Shown here piece after piece: positions 10,470-22,211 of a DNA stretch of 64,000 nt. How positions within the stretch are numbered: position 1 is the stretch's first letter; each line of letters opens with the position of its first letter. A model generated the notes under the pieces. That model searched no databases. It was not told the origin of the DNA and saw nothing but the letters and a program-made list of their open reading frames with translations. The translations under genes were made by a program, and so were the position numbers. Source of the stretch: Papilionanthe hookeriana x Papilionanthe teres (taxonomy: Eukaryota > Streptophyta > Magnoliopsida > Asparagales > Orchidaceae); assembly GCA_022702705.1 (NCBI GenBank), contig CM040424.1:76759452-76823451 (forward strand). The letters are read 5' to 3'.

Positions 10470-11812
10470 TCGCATATTCGTTGTCCATGAATTCCGATGA
10501 GTCGATCTCATCTCCGAACTTTTCTTCTCTTTCTTTCGCCGACCGTCGGATGTCGGTTCTCAACTTTTCCATGGCATCTTCTAGCGGAGCTTTTCGTGTA
10601 TCTTTGTGGTTGTCGTACGATGGTTGCGGGTCCTTTTTCACGAGTCCCCTTCATCGCGATAGCACTTTCTTCGATTCCGGCCTCCTGGCGAGACTTTCTT
10701 TCTCGGGCCGTCGTTTCGATCTCAGCCGCCCCGTAGTGGGACGCCACACCATCCTTCTAGCGGCAGAAGGTCTATGACCGGATGGTGCTATCGGCCGAAT
10801 GCTTTGGAAGGTGGTATCCTCCCTAATCCGTAACCCCGATACTACGACGGGCGGGCTAGCCTTCATTCTCTTGCTTGGCTTTTCTATCATGACGGCGGGT
10901 TCTACTCGGGGCCCAAGACGGATTTGATCGGCACCCGCCCTATCCTTCGTAGAATTTCGACACGGGGCAATTTTCCTTCTTCGCTAGCTTTTCTACCAAA
11001 GTTTGCGGTCGAGCGAACGGCGTAGTTCCGATTCTTTTCTTGCGGCTATCATTGTAGTATGCGGGTCGTGGTAATGTGGCGACGAATCTTTCGAACATTC
11101 TCTTCATCCTCTGCGGCGGAGAGGGGATGGAACTCGCTTCCTCCCAAAAGTGGTATGTAGTCGGGCGGTGGTGTATATTCGGTAACGGTGTATATTCGGC
11201 AACTGCGGAATTTCCTCCGGAAAGCAATCTCGGCGGCTACGGCTTCCACGGCGATCTTTCTATTTCTATTTCTTCTTTGGGTCTTTGTCGGCGAAGGAAT
11301 CTTCGAGCCGGACCCGATTTCGAAGACGAAGGTCTTACGGGAAGATCCGTACCCTCCACGCGTAACGGGTTTATCATAGTTACGGATTCCTTTCCCCTTT
11401 GATTTGGCGAAGTCGGGGTAGGTGCGGAAACAACTAGACCAGATGGGGGTAGTGAGAACGGTCCTCCTACGGACGGCGAGTACTCCTCCTAGTCGGGACC
11501 CTTTGCGGAGGAGGAAACTCTTGGGTCGACCTAAGGTTGAACTCGAGCGGTGGTTCCTCGGCTCGGATACCTTGTTTGTCGGTGCAAGAGGAGACGTCGG
11601 TGACTTCGACGTTCGTGTTTTCAAATCCTGTCCAAATCGGATGACCCCATTGTCGGGCGGCTCATCCTTATAGACGGCGAAGTCCGGTCCGTTGGTGAAG
11701 GAGAAAATCGGTTTCGGGGCTTCCATTTCCGCAAGGTAGATTCGGTTTGTCGGTCCCGAGTTATGCTTCTTTTCTTTAGGACGAAAAGGAATTGAAAAGA
11801 GTCCGAACTCAT
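10470..11812 (-). CDS. ORF1 upstream of gag in element A (unknown function, Ogre-type extra ORF), frameshifted
   Basis: Begins MSSDSFQF at 11,812; an alternative in-frame start, MEAPKPIFSFTNGPDFAVYK, lies at about 11,726. Further on are a basic motif TQRRNRNRKIA (about 11,270-11,300), a Pro/Tyr-rich segment (EYTPPPDYIPLL, about 11,150) and a charged C-terminal region containing EKPSKRMKASPPVVVSGLRI (about 10,830-10,890) and EKLRTDIRR (about 10,550). No enzyme motif is visible. An ORF before gag is known for Ogre elements and has no established function. Its N-terminal FxNG...ALY/ALD...DNG/DG pattern and TQRRNxNR motif recur in the AlkB-like ORF. Many CHG-site changes break the frame. Confidence 0.75.
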
Positions 11813-12222
11813 TCTTTGTTCATGTATTTATAAAAGAATCATTTGTTAAAAGAATCATTTATTAGAGGGTTTGTTTATTTAGAACGGAACGTTCAAAGGT
11901 GTAGAGAAGGTAAGGAAACCGATTCAGAAAGGAAAAGAAAGTCTTAAGCAAGACTTCCCGACTCGAAGGATCACTCCTAAACTAACACCTATTGGGGGTC
12001 CACCCCACCTCAGAAATGAGGTAAAAGGATCTCGGAACCTCTCTGTTTAGGGGTGTCTAAACAGTGGCTCCTAAATCCGAGAGAATGTTGGCTATACTTG
12101 TTCGAGATAGAAATGAACATAGTATTCCAACGGAAAGAGGGGTAGTTTGATCCATTAGGGACATGGATACACTACCGATTTTTGAAAGCGAGATTATTTG
12201 ATTATAATGGAGAGAGGAATAA
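11813..12222 (-). other. Untranslated leader of element A between primer-binding site and ORF1
   Basis: No convincing ORF. It contains an inverted motif around 11,996-12,025 (gggggtccaccccacctc, then gaggtaaaagg) and a purine-rich stretch near 12,200-12,220. The element B counterpart is 42,266-42,680. It may hold packaging or dimerisation signals; nothing shows this directly. Confidence 0.5.
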
Positions 12223-12242
12223 TCCCCGACGGAGTCGCTGGA
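12223..12242 (-). promoter_or_regulatory. Primer-binding site region of element A
   Basis: Minus strand, five bases inside the LTR edge: tccagcgactccgtcgggga. Element B has tcggcgactccgctggg at the same place. Both look like versions of a TGGCGACTCC... site of the kind reported for Ogre/Tat elements (tRNA-Arg type). The differences fall at CAG/CTG positions. The tRNA identity was not checked. Confidence 0.7.
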
Positions 12243-14269
12243 AATCCTGTCGGCATATTTTTAGGTCGTGTTTTATTTTGAAGAGGGGTCGCCTACGAAA
12301 TCTGTCGGCGAATTTTTAATTTAATTAAAATAAATAATTTGAAAAGTAGTATTTGATTTTGAAAATAATTTTAAATTTGAAGGTTTTAAGATATGAGATT
12401 AAACCGATCTCACATCCCAAATAGTTTATATAAACGAGCACCGCACCACAAACCGTGTACCTATCCCTAAGGATAGACATACTTGCTCGATGGTGGGGCT
12501 TGATTAAATAAACTAGAAGATTAGTGACATCCGTTTGGTCCGTGAACCAATTTTATAAGCCGAACAAGTTTCCACTGCTTAATATGAAAACATTAAACGG
12601 GGTTTATATTACTCGGGTTCTTTAAAATTCCCTATAAGGCAAGCCACTATAGTTAATTACATCTTAAGTGACGGGAATCACCTAAGAAAACTCTCGATAA
12701 TAATCGATGATTCTCGCTCTCAAGAATTTCAAAGTTTAAGGTTTTCGAAAGATTGAATTTTGGAATTTCAATAGGGAATGGATCAAATTTGGAACATTTT
12801 GTTTTGTGAATCCAAAGGAAGAAAGGTAGGAGAAATCATCGATTCGAAGTGAACTTCGATAATTTCCGACTATCCTATCGTTTGGCTTGAATTTAGGAAA
12901 GTCCTAATGTTTATTTAGTATTTCAATCTTGCCGATTTTAATTAATTAGGGCTTATATTTGTATGATAAAATCAAACAAATAGCTTAGAAAATGTGAGGG
13001 TTTATGTCGTATCGGACGACTACCTCGGAATCCTAAGACCGGTTAGGGCTTAATTTGCAATGCAAATGCCTAACGAAGAGTTGAGGATTTATGTTGCACT
13101 TAAGTGAAGCTACCTCGAAATCCTATGGCTTTGTTGTTTTAATTCTAAGAAGATTTTCGCTGAAGTAGACTCGGGTTTCGCTGATGACGATGGTCGTCTT
13201 GCCCACCATGCTCCGAGCTCCTTGTTGTTGCAGAGGTTTAGTTTTAGAAATCATAAATCGGGGGATGAGAGAAGTGTTTTGGTTTAGAGAAAATCTTAAT
13301 TTCCAAGTGTTTTTTATGTTTTATTTAAAACAAATCTTAAAGTTGATTATAACGACACCGGTTAAGATCCCGCGGTTCCATCCTTCGGCATCATTATTTT
13401 TATCGGATTCACTTAGTCCGGATGAATTTGCTAAACTCAATCGAATGAGTTCCACACTTTCATTTAGACAGTGGGAAATCCCGTTAGCAACACGTAGGTT
13501 ACATCATCCGAGGTATTCCCGATCATCCAACAGGACGTTTTAATTTAGTTGTAATTGTAGTTTTGTGTTCGTTTGTGATTAAATTTTGAGTTGTTTTATA
13601 TTTTGAAATGTTGTGGCGGTGAATTTTATCTTGCAATGACTTTTAACTTAGTTTTGGTTTCGGTTTTAGGGTGCTATCCTAAAGGTGTGGGTTTTCATGC
13701 AACGGTTGTTTTATCATGCGAGAAAAGTAAAATGCATTTGCAATAAAGTAAATTGCAAGAAAGTAAATTGCAATAAAATAAAAGCGTACTCGGAGGGTCT
13801 TCCCGTCATCCCAAGCTCGCACTTAAAACACAATTATAATATTTAAGCAAGTTCTTAGTAAAGCTAAGGGAAAGGTTATGGTTTCTACCAAATTCCTAAT
13901 CCTATAGCTTAGTCATCTCCTATGACGTCTAGGTTCTTTGGGTTTTGGTTTAAGGACGATTTTCTTCATCGAAGAATAATCGAATTCGATTGTTCTTATA
14001 AATATCCTATCATATTGAGGAAGTGCTTAAGAAGAATCTTAAACATCTTTTCGATATTTCGGGATTGTTTTAAGTCGAAATGAATTTAATTATATAAATG
14101 AATCGATCGTCCAGAGGTTTTCAAGTCTTGTTAATTTGCTTCGATGAACTAGGACATTTGAATATCACTATGAGTGAAGTGACACTTCATTTAATGTTTT
14201 ATTTAGGAGCTATAATAACTAAAGCTTTCGAGGGTAAGTTAGTATTCAAATGATTTGGTTTAAGTTAAA

Positions 14270-14760
14270 GAGTTTAAATTTGGAATAGTGTTCAAGTTGT
14301 TTTATATTTAATTTCTTTTATGTCTTAGGTGATGTTATATTTAATTTAACTTAATTTAATTGAGTTTTAATTTAGTTTAACATAGTTAATTTAATTTGAC
14401 TTGGTGTTTAATTAATTTGATTTGATTTAACTTTAATTTAATTATTTAATTTAATTTAATTTAATTTTAATTATTTAATTTAATTTAATTTAATTGTTTA
14501 ATTTAATTTAATTTAATTTTAATTTAATTTAATTTAATTGTTTGATTTAATTTAATTTAATTTTAATTAATTTAATTTAATTGTTTAATTATTTAATTTA
14601 ATTTAATTTAATTATTAAATTTAATCTTAATTTAATTTAATTGTTTAATTTAATTTAATTTAATTATTTAATTTAATTTAATTTAATTATTAAATTTAAT
14701 CTTAATTTAATTTATCTTTAATTTATTTTATTTTTAATTTTAATTGAAATTAAGTCTTTT
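14270..14760. repeat. (TTTAATTTAA)n low-complexity tract in LTR of element A
   Basis: About 490 bp of nearly pure TTTAATTTAA/TTAATT repeats. Counterparts lie at 24,285-24,640 and 44,775-45,120 in the element B LTRs, with different lengths, showing slippage. Confidence 0.95.
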
Positions 14761-16504
14761 AATATTTTAAATTTGAATTATCATTTTAATTAAAAATTGA
14801 GTATTAGTTGATATAATTAATTTAGGGATTTTTAAATTAAAGAATAAATCTCTTCCTAATAAAGATCCCTTATTTTAATAATTCCAATTTTATTATTCTT
14901 CCAAATTTAATCTATTATTTAATTAAAGTTTAATCATTTTAAAATTATTTAATGGGTTTCTACCCTTTAATTATTTAAATTTCAATCATCCAAATCAGAT
15001 TAGGATCAAATATTTTACTTGTTGATTTTTTATTAAACCTAAAGTTTTAATTAAGGATTAAAGATTTTAATTACCATTTTACCCTTTAAGCTTAATAATT
15101 TCATAACTCACTAAATTGAACTCAAATGAACTTGAAATTTTTATGTGACTTTACTCATATGTCAATAAAGACATGAGAGGAGAAAATGTGATTTTTCTGT
15201 ATTTAATTTATTTATATAATTATTTTTGGTAGAAAATAGAGATTTTCAAGGAAAATTTGATAACATGACCAAGGGAAAAGTTTCTGTCCTTAAGAAAATT
15301 AGGGGACATTCCTAATGACCAGAGAAGCACTTGGACCAATTTTGGTGATTTTTTGAATTATATTATTTTTATTATAATTATTTTGAGTTTTGGAGTGTTA
15401 ATTAATTTAAAAATAAGATAAATGTTGAAAAATGGATTTTATATTTTTCAAAAATCTCTCTGATATCAAGGAAACCAGAGAAGCAAATTTTGCAATTTTC
15501 TGATTTTTCTATGATTTATTATAATTATTTTAGTGAAAATGCTAGAAAATACATTTTTTTAATTTTAAAATTACCCTAGGGTTTTAAAATTCAATATCTC
15601 ACTAAATAGACCTAGGAAAAATGTGGGATTTGTTCCTAAGTGATTAGAATTCAAAATGTGACATTTTGGTGAATTTTATTATTTTTGTGATTTTTATTAT
15701 TTTTTAATTATTAAAAATATTAAAATATTATTAAAAATCAACTTTTTCGAAAAATTGAAATTTTAATTTTCTTAGATTCCCCTGATATCGGAGAAGCTCC
15801 AAAACCAATTTGGTGAATTTTTAAAAAATATTTTAAAAGTTATGAATTTTTAAAGTTCAAAATGGCTAAGTGACTTAATCAACCCAATTAGTGGGGCTAA
15901 CCGAGTCCAATTGACTTCAAATTTTTATGGTGGATTCCTCTGATCCTAAAGGTCGGTGGAGAATTGATTTCAAGTCAATTTGATGCCTGGTTAACTCTAA
16001 TTAATTAAAGACCTATTTTAGGTGTTTAAGCCAATTAGGGTTAATCCGAGTGAATTAACTCAAGTCCTATTTTTCCTAGAGTTCTCCTGGTCATAAAGAA
16101 CATCACTAAATATTTCTAGAATTTATTTCACAACATGCTAATTTTTGGAATTAAAATACTCAAACAACGAACATGCATTTGAAAAATAAATAACTTTTCA
16201 TGAAGATGGCCTCGACCTTGGAAAATTCAGGGAATGTTCCCAAGTTCAGAGGCTTAAAGCTCTTATGGTCTCATGCCATAGTGAATTGTATACATGCATG
16301 GAGAATCAAATGTATGCAGAGAGTAAATAAATTATAAAAAATAAAATACTTAATTAAATTAAATGATTTCTTTTCCACATTATTCTCCTACGTTCACTCG
16401 AGCGAGAGGGTATTTTTATTTTATTTTTGTGATTTTTCTACACGGAGATATGAATTTTGAAGTTTAGGGAATTAAATAAATAGAAAAATACCCTAATTTT
16501 CTAT

Positions 16505-16735
16505 TTATCCACGCGGCGCCGCGTCAACCTCGGCGGCTCCGAACGCACACGCGTCGCGCTTCCATTCGACGCCGCCACCCGAGTCGGCGGCCCGGGCCCG
16601 CGGTTCTCGTACCGTCTCCTCGGTCCGACGCAATCTCGGCCGTCCGTGCGCGCGTGTATCGAATGGACGGCATCCGTTCATCGTCCCCAAGTGTTCTCGC
16701 CCGAGAGCCGTCCACACTAAATCCCTAAGATCTCA
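16505..16735. other. GC-rich, CpG-dense island inside the LTR of element A
   Basis: About 230 bp of very GC-rich sequence (ccgagtcggcggcccgggcccgcgg) abruptly embedded in AT-rich LTR. The same island is at 26,418-26,640 and 46,912-47,130. Minus-strand open frames cross it in all three copies but change frame between copies. They are probably a composition effect, so no CDS is called. Confidence 0.7.
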
Positions 16736-17304
16736 CTCGATTCTCGATGGATTTTCATGTTCTTATGCTTCATGGATTCGTCTTGAAGAGACGAACACAT
16801 CTATACGGCTAACATGCATCGAAACTAAGGCATTTGAAATGGAGAATCTCCGGAAGCTCGGGATGAATAGTTAACTCATACCTTAGCTCGGAGAAGTGTG
16901 GCTTCGATCCGAGAGTTGTTGCACCTTCGATTGGGTTCCAGCGAGCTCCGGATGAAGTCTCCGAGTCCAGTGAATCGCTAGCTATGAAAGTGACCACGGC
17001 TCGATCACAAAGCTTGGAGGCCGGAGCAACCGGGTGGCCCTGGAGATGGGGCTTTCAGTGGGAAACTTCTCCTCTTGGTCCGAGTGAAGGTGTAGGACCG
17101 GTCGATTTGAGGATTGGCTCGCTGTGGCAAAGTGTCCCGGTTTTGGGTGGAATTTCGGTTGAGAAATCGGGCTCGTTGGTGGGGATTAGGGCAAATTGAC
17201 ACTGGGGATCAACTGCTCTAAGGATGGTGAAGGGTTTGGAACAATTTTGGCAGAGTTTCGGCAAGGTTTGTGCTTGGCTCCCCTCATGGCCGAGAGGGGT
17301 GGAG

Positions 17305-17312
17305 TTTAAATA
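17305..17312 (-). promoter_or_regulatory. Putative TATA box of element A LTR promoter
   Basis: Minus strand CCTATTTAAACTCC, about 2.4 kb from the LTR start. It is identical at 27,212-27,219 in LTR2 but changed (tttgaatc in plus) at 47,709-47,716 in LTR3. If used, it implies R plus U5 of about 5 kb. Inferred from sequence only. Confidence 0.4.
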
Positions 17313-19660
17313 GGCGGGCTGGGGGCCTCCGGGAGAGTTAGGGCTTGGGATCGACCTGCTGCAGTGAGGAGAAGATCGACCATGGTGACCACTAGGGATG
17401 GGGCGACTCAGCGAAGTGAGAATTTCAATGTTGGCTCACATGTGAGCTCTCGGCCATGGTGTTTTCCGGCGGCCCGGTGGCCGGCCGCCGAGCATGGGTC
17501 ACCCTCGAGGTCGGGTGGGTCGGGGTCGGAGGTTTGTGCGATCAATTGACCATGGACATGTGTAAAGGCTTTGATCCAAAGTGGAATGGGGCATGGCTAG
17601 ATTTGGACCTAAATGGGTCAACCCACCCATTTGGGCTAGGTGCACCACCCAAGGCCTGGTTTAGGCTGAGGAGAAAGTGATTTGGATCAGCTTGATTAGT
17701 GGGGTCAAGTCGCAATCCAAGTACGATTGAGGCTTAAGCATGGTTTAGTGGAATCATGTAAGTGGTTAACCACCTTTAGGAGTTAAGGAAAGAGCCTCCT
17801 CCTTTTGCCCAAAATGGCATGGTGACATGTAAAGAGGCTCTCATGGCTTGCATATGGCTTATGCATGGCTCCATGGCTCCATTTGGCTTGGGAAAAGTAA
17901 AGTCAATTTCATGGAAATGGATTTAAGGAAAATTTTGGTATTTAGGGGTGATTTGGCATGAGGCTTGATTTGGAATTATTTGATGATGAATTTAGGACTT
18001 AGGGATGATTTTAATTGAAAGTATGATGAGGGGAAATGTCATATGGGCCTTGGAAGAATTTTGGGCTTTTTTTTGAAAGGGTTTTAGATGAGGCTTTTAA
18101 GATGGATTAGGAAAGTGGGCTCTTGAATTTTAAAATGGATTTTGGGATGAAATTTTGTAAAGAGGTTGGGCCAAATAATTATTGGGTTTAGCTCATGGAT
18201 GTGTCATGAGTGACTTGAAGCAAATTTGGGGTAGTTTGGACTTGAATTGGGTTGGATTTGAATTCTTTTGGTGAATGGGCCGATGTAGGTCAAATTGGGC
18301 TAACTTGGGCCAATGTTGGGCTAGGGTTGAAATTGATGTAAAATAAATATTAAGAAATGTTTATGGGAGTGTTTCAAAAAGGTTTTGGCTTTGGTTGGGT
18401 TTTAATTTTGGGGTTTGGGCCTATTTGGGTTAGATTTGGGTTTAGGTCAAAATTGGGCTTTTTGATTTTGGGTTGAATTTGAGTGGGGTTTGGGTCAAAA
18501 TCTTGGGCAAATCATGTTAGTGTTTTGTTTATGAGGATGTTAAGGAAGGTTTAGAAAAGATTTGGGGTTAATTGGAGTTGAATTGGGTTAGTTTGGAATG
18601 AGTTTGGGTCATGGGTCCAAATTTGGGCTTTAAGGCCCAAAGTGAAATTGGATCCAAATGTCAATCAAATTGGACTTGGATTTGGTCTAAATTGGTATTG
18701 GAAATGTTGAATTGAAGTTTAGAATTGAATTGGACCAAGATTGGGGTCAATTGGGTATGTTTGGTTTGACATTGGGTCCACTTTGGGTTAAAATGGGTCG
18801 ATTTGGGGGTTTTGACAAAAGTAGGGTAAATTGACAAAATTGGCCCATGGTGTAGTTGGACAAAATGAAATTGGGAATATTTGGGATTTTCTGGAATTTT
18901 CTGGGAATTTTCTGAATTTTTGGATTTTTAGGCCAAGAAGGGTATTTTGGGTATTTGGAGGGTATTGGGGGGTTTTCTTGGAATTTTTGGTATTTTTGGG
19001 TATGGATGATCAATTTGAGTGATGTGGAGGTGTTTGGGATTGATTTTGGAAAATTTTAGGTAATTTGGAGATTTTGCGAAAAAAAATTTGGGTAATTCGA
19101 GGTTTTGGGTAGGTTTAGTAGGTGTAGGGTCCGGGGTCAAAAATTGAAAATTTGGGAAATTGAAGATTGGGTGAATTTGGGTGGGGTGAAATCATTTTGG
19201 TTGAGCCATGAAGCCATTTCAAGCCCATATGAGCCATGAAAGGACTCATTTGAGGCATTCACTATGTTGTTCTCTAACCTCTTAGCCGAGGGCTTAGGGG
19301 TTAAGGACCATCCATGTGAATCACCTACATGAGTCGGGAGGTCAAGTTGGGTATGGGTGTGGTTTTAGGAAGTGTGTGGAAATGTAGTGTGTAAGTGTAG
19401 TGTATGTCAGCCCCTTCATCGGACCGGGCCACCTGAGGCGGTCCTAAGGCCAAAGAGTCCCATAGGAACTCATCCTTTAAACTTCCATATTTGATTTCAA
19501 CCCTCTAGGTGATTAGGGGTCTATAGTCGAGTTTGTGGAGTTTGCAGGGAGTTTAGAAGTGGTTTGAATTTCTAAAAGGCGGGTCCCAATTCTAGTCCTC
19601 TAAGATAGTCAAAGGAAAGGCCTAAGGCTAGATCCTAAGCACTAAAAAGAAGAAAAGGAA

Positions 19661-19681
19661 GACCTCATCAAAAATGAGGTC
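19661..19681. repeat. Terminal hairpin at LTR start: GACCTCAT-caaaa-ATGAGGTC
   Basis: Perfect 8-bp inverted repeat with a 5-base loop, four bases inside the LTR end. It is conserved at 29,389-29,409 and 49,875-49,895. Confidence 0.9.
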
Positions 19682-21144
19682 AACAGTTGCAAGCAACTAT
19701 TGCGGGAGTGTTGTTTCATTGTATTTGGGAGGCAACATTGCACTGTTTTTGTCATTGCATTGTATTTGAGACGCATTATTACACTGTCTTCAGGGTACGT
19801 TGTTACTCCACAACGTACATCGGGATTTTGCAACAAACGTCTTGATTTCTCAAAAGGATTCATTAAAGTGGCGGTCGATAGTGGTCAATAGCAGCTGGCG
19901 AGTGATATTAAATTATTGCAGGAGTGGATGACGTTCACAAAACCTTATGTAGAACAATACATCAGCTTATTCTCCTCCAAGTCCCATGCTTGCTTCAGTT
20001 TAGTGTCTCTATCCTCCTCCATGAAGGTGTTTGGCTCTATTTATAGTTTTTGGGAAAGATATCCCTACAAATAAGAAGGAAATATAAACTACTCCATCGG
20101 ACGACCCAGAGGATTCCATCAATCAAGCGTTAGTTTGCGAACATTTGAGTGCTTTAATGATGTCGGAGTTGAGAAATCCTAGCCTCGTATTCGTCTTATT
20201 GATACACTCGATTTGATTATAAACTTTTTAGATTTAGAATATGTTAGTTGCGTAGCAAACGCTCCCAAAAGGGTTTAATGAGATGAATTGGGCCTAATTT
20301 TACTTGAATTGAATCAAATTGGTGTCATTGTGTCCAACTCATCAAGCCAGTCGTTTGATTATAATTTTATTGAAATCAGATTGTTGAAATCAGAGTGCAG
20401 ATTGTTCGAATGCTTTTCAAGAGAGGATGTTGGCTTTTAAATAAGTGAACATGAAGCTACGAAACTTCTAGCTATGAGAAGGATGTTGTAGTGGATTAGT
20501 GTCTTTCCTTATACTGACTCATTATAGATTTTGTACTCGTAGTTATTGTAGCTTTTCAATTGTCTAATATTACATTTGTACAAGGTGATAGGGTGCATAT
20601 TTGTCCTTTTTTTCCTAATGTGGTAAAAGTTTTGAAGTTGCTCATTAGGTTGTATTTATCTTTCCGTCTAAGTTGTGATTTTCCCTCTTATGAGATAGTT
20701 TTGCCCCACTTATAGGGTAATAGTGCCTGACTTATAGGATGATATCGACCTACTTTCTAGATTGTCGTTGCCACACTTATGGTGTGTTGTTGATGCCTTC
20801 GGGCTATTGTTGCCTTCATATCGTGGGCATGTGTATAATCCCATTGAGTTCTTCTGAGTCTTATGGCTTTTGAGACTCTTTGGCTTCTCAAATGCATAGA
20901 GGTTTAAAAGCAAAGTTAGCACATGTGCTTTGCAAAAATAAAAATCATCTACCTTTTGCAGCTTGTACCTTCTAAAATTTATGTCTTTTAAGGCTTGTGT
21001 ATTTTAAGGTTTGTGTCTTTTAAGGCTTTTGATATATTTATATCATTTGAGGCTTATATCTTCATAAAACTTTGAGTGTATATACTATCAACTACTTGTT
21101 GTCTTGAAGTATTTCTATTGAGGAGTGCATCCACTACTATCTTT

Positions 21145-21330
21145 CCATCGAGACTTTCCTCTCGGACTCATCTTCCAGAGCCTTGGTCGTTTCCCTTTGA
21201 GTCTTGTCTCATGAGCTCGTCTTCTAAGGGTACTGTAGCTTCGCATCGAGGCTTGCCTTGTGAGCCCAACATTAATGGGTATGATATCTTTCCACTCAGT
21301 CTTGCCTTGGGGACTCGACTTCCAATTGTT
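21145..21330. repeat. Degenerate ~49-bp tandem repeat, four units
   Basis: Units begin near 21,149 (gagactttcctctcggactc), 21,199 (gagtcttgtctcatgagctc), 21,248 (gaggcttgccttgtgagccc) and 21,297 (cagtcttgccttggggactc). The period is 49-50 bp. An open frame in this stretch reflects the repeat and has no recognisable product. Confidence 0.75.
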
Positions 21331-22205
21331 CAACTGAAGTCCTTGTATACCACTAAAAATGCTCGACATTTCCAAGATTGTCAGTCAGAGCGCGTCCTCT
21401 TGATGACTATTGTATGTAACAGAAGAATTCAATAAGAATCCATCAAATATTTTTGATGTATCCAATGTTGTTAGTCGAAGTTTCACTTAACGACTGCAAC
21501 TTTTGATGAAAAAGGTCAAATAGAGTCCCCATTGGTTGGTTATGCTAGATTTAACTGTCAAAAAATGTTCTGTATTTCTTGAGATTGTGGTATAGGTTGG
21601 AATGAATTGAACTTTTCTTAGAAATATGGTTACAACCACATCTCTTAAATGATATTTAATAGCTTGTTGGTTGCTACTTATGAATTTATTGATCCTCGAA
21701 GGGAGTGTTTTCTACGTGACCTTGTAAAGCAACCTATATATTAAACCTTGAATAGATCTTCTTCGATTTATTTAAAGAGAGACTCCGGTGTGGTAAGGGT
21801 GCACTGAGGAAGTGCACTTTGAAATGAAGGTTGCCCACGATTTGAGAATGATTCTCAAAGATTTTATGTCTGAATGAGTCATATGATGATTACCGTACCA
21901 CAGACGTGCCCCCGAACGTTAACGTGAATGACCATTTGACACTATAGTGAAGGTTTTCCCTAACCTATAAGTATTTTCATAAGGTGCGAGAAGACTACAA
22001 CCACCACAATCATGCCCAAGATGTTAATGTGAATGAACTTTCAAGATTCATGTATTGGTTACCCAACCTCTCACATTTAAGAATGCAAAAATTGATCTTT
22101 AAGGGGCACAAATGAGGTTCATTTACTTGTTAGATGATGTATATCATTGGGTGATTAACATCTCAGACTTGAGGACAATGTCGAACAGGAATTTGCTTCC
22201 CACAG

Positions 22206-22211
22206 ACGACT
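22206..22211. repeat. Target site duplication of element B, left copy (ACGACT)
   Basis: ACGACT directly precedes the TG of LTR2 and recurs directly after the CA of LTR3. Ty3/gypsy elements usually duplicate 5 bp; the sixth base may be chance. Confidence 0.85.

Larger units (their letters stand above)
1..19685 (-). mobile_element. Element A: Ogre/Tat-like Ty3/gypsy LTR retrotransposon, 3' part cut by window edge
   Basis: Seen: the minus strand carries, from high to low coordinate, a long LTR (12,248-19,685), a primer-binding site, an extra ORF, gag, protease, RT, two RNase H domains, integrase, an AlkB-like ORF and tandem repeats running off position 1. The order PR-RT-RH-IN defines Ty3/gypsy. 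The archaeal-type second RNase H, the ORF before gag, the very long LTR and the repeats before the 3' LTR are known traits of the Tat clade (Ogre, Retand). By comparison with element B, about 1 kb of internal sequence and the 3' LTR lie outside the window, so no target duplication can be checked. Copy A differs from B by LTR indels and is a separate insertion. Confidence 0.93.
12248..19685 (-). repeat. 5' LTR of element A (7.4 kb)
   Basis: Bounded by TG...CA on the minus strand: it starts TGTTGACC at 19,685 and ends GCCGACA at 12,248. It aligns end to end with the LTRs at 22,212-29,413 and 42,702-49,899. In plus coordinates it holds a degenerate unique part, an (AATTT)n-like tract (14,270-14,760), AT-rich sequence, a GC-rich island (16,505-16,735), a TATTTAAA box on the minus strand (17,305-17,312), a G/T-rich TTTGGG-like tract (18,200-19,200) and a terminal hairpin (19,661-19,681). 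It has about 170 bp near 18,620-18,790 that the B LTRs lack, and lacks about 27 bp the B LTRs share near 24,630. Unusually long; Ogre LTRs of several kb are known. Confidence 0.95.
19686..22211. repeat. Remnant of an older dispersed repeat (family D, copy 1) between elements A and B
   Basis: No gene seen. 19,686-20,350 resembles 50,810-51,318 and the reverse complement of 59,800-60,270: shared blocks include gttgcaagca, cactccacaacgta-like sequence, ggctctatttatag, and ccctacaaataagaa followed by a ccatcgga block. The ctatttatag block gives a TATA-like ctataaatag on the minus strand near 20,040. 20,400-22,100 is unique-looking sequence with short internal repeats. Element A begins exactly at 19,685 inside this family, and element B is inserted at 22,211. 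It may be an old LTR or a long terminal-inverted-repeat element. Confidence 0.6.

Noticed and set aside
3016..11673. Many plus-strand open frames opposite gag-pol (for example 6,651-7,007)
   Set aside because: They are shadows of the minus-strand polyprotein; translations are low-complexity and not conserved in A versus B.
16505..16717. Minus-strand frames in the LTR GC island, seen in three copies
   Set aside because: The frame shifts between copies, the sequence is composition-driven and no domain is visible; the similarity simply reflects LTR homology.
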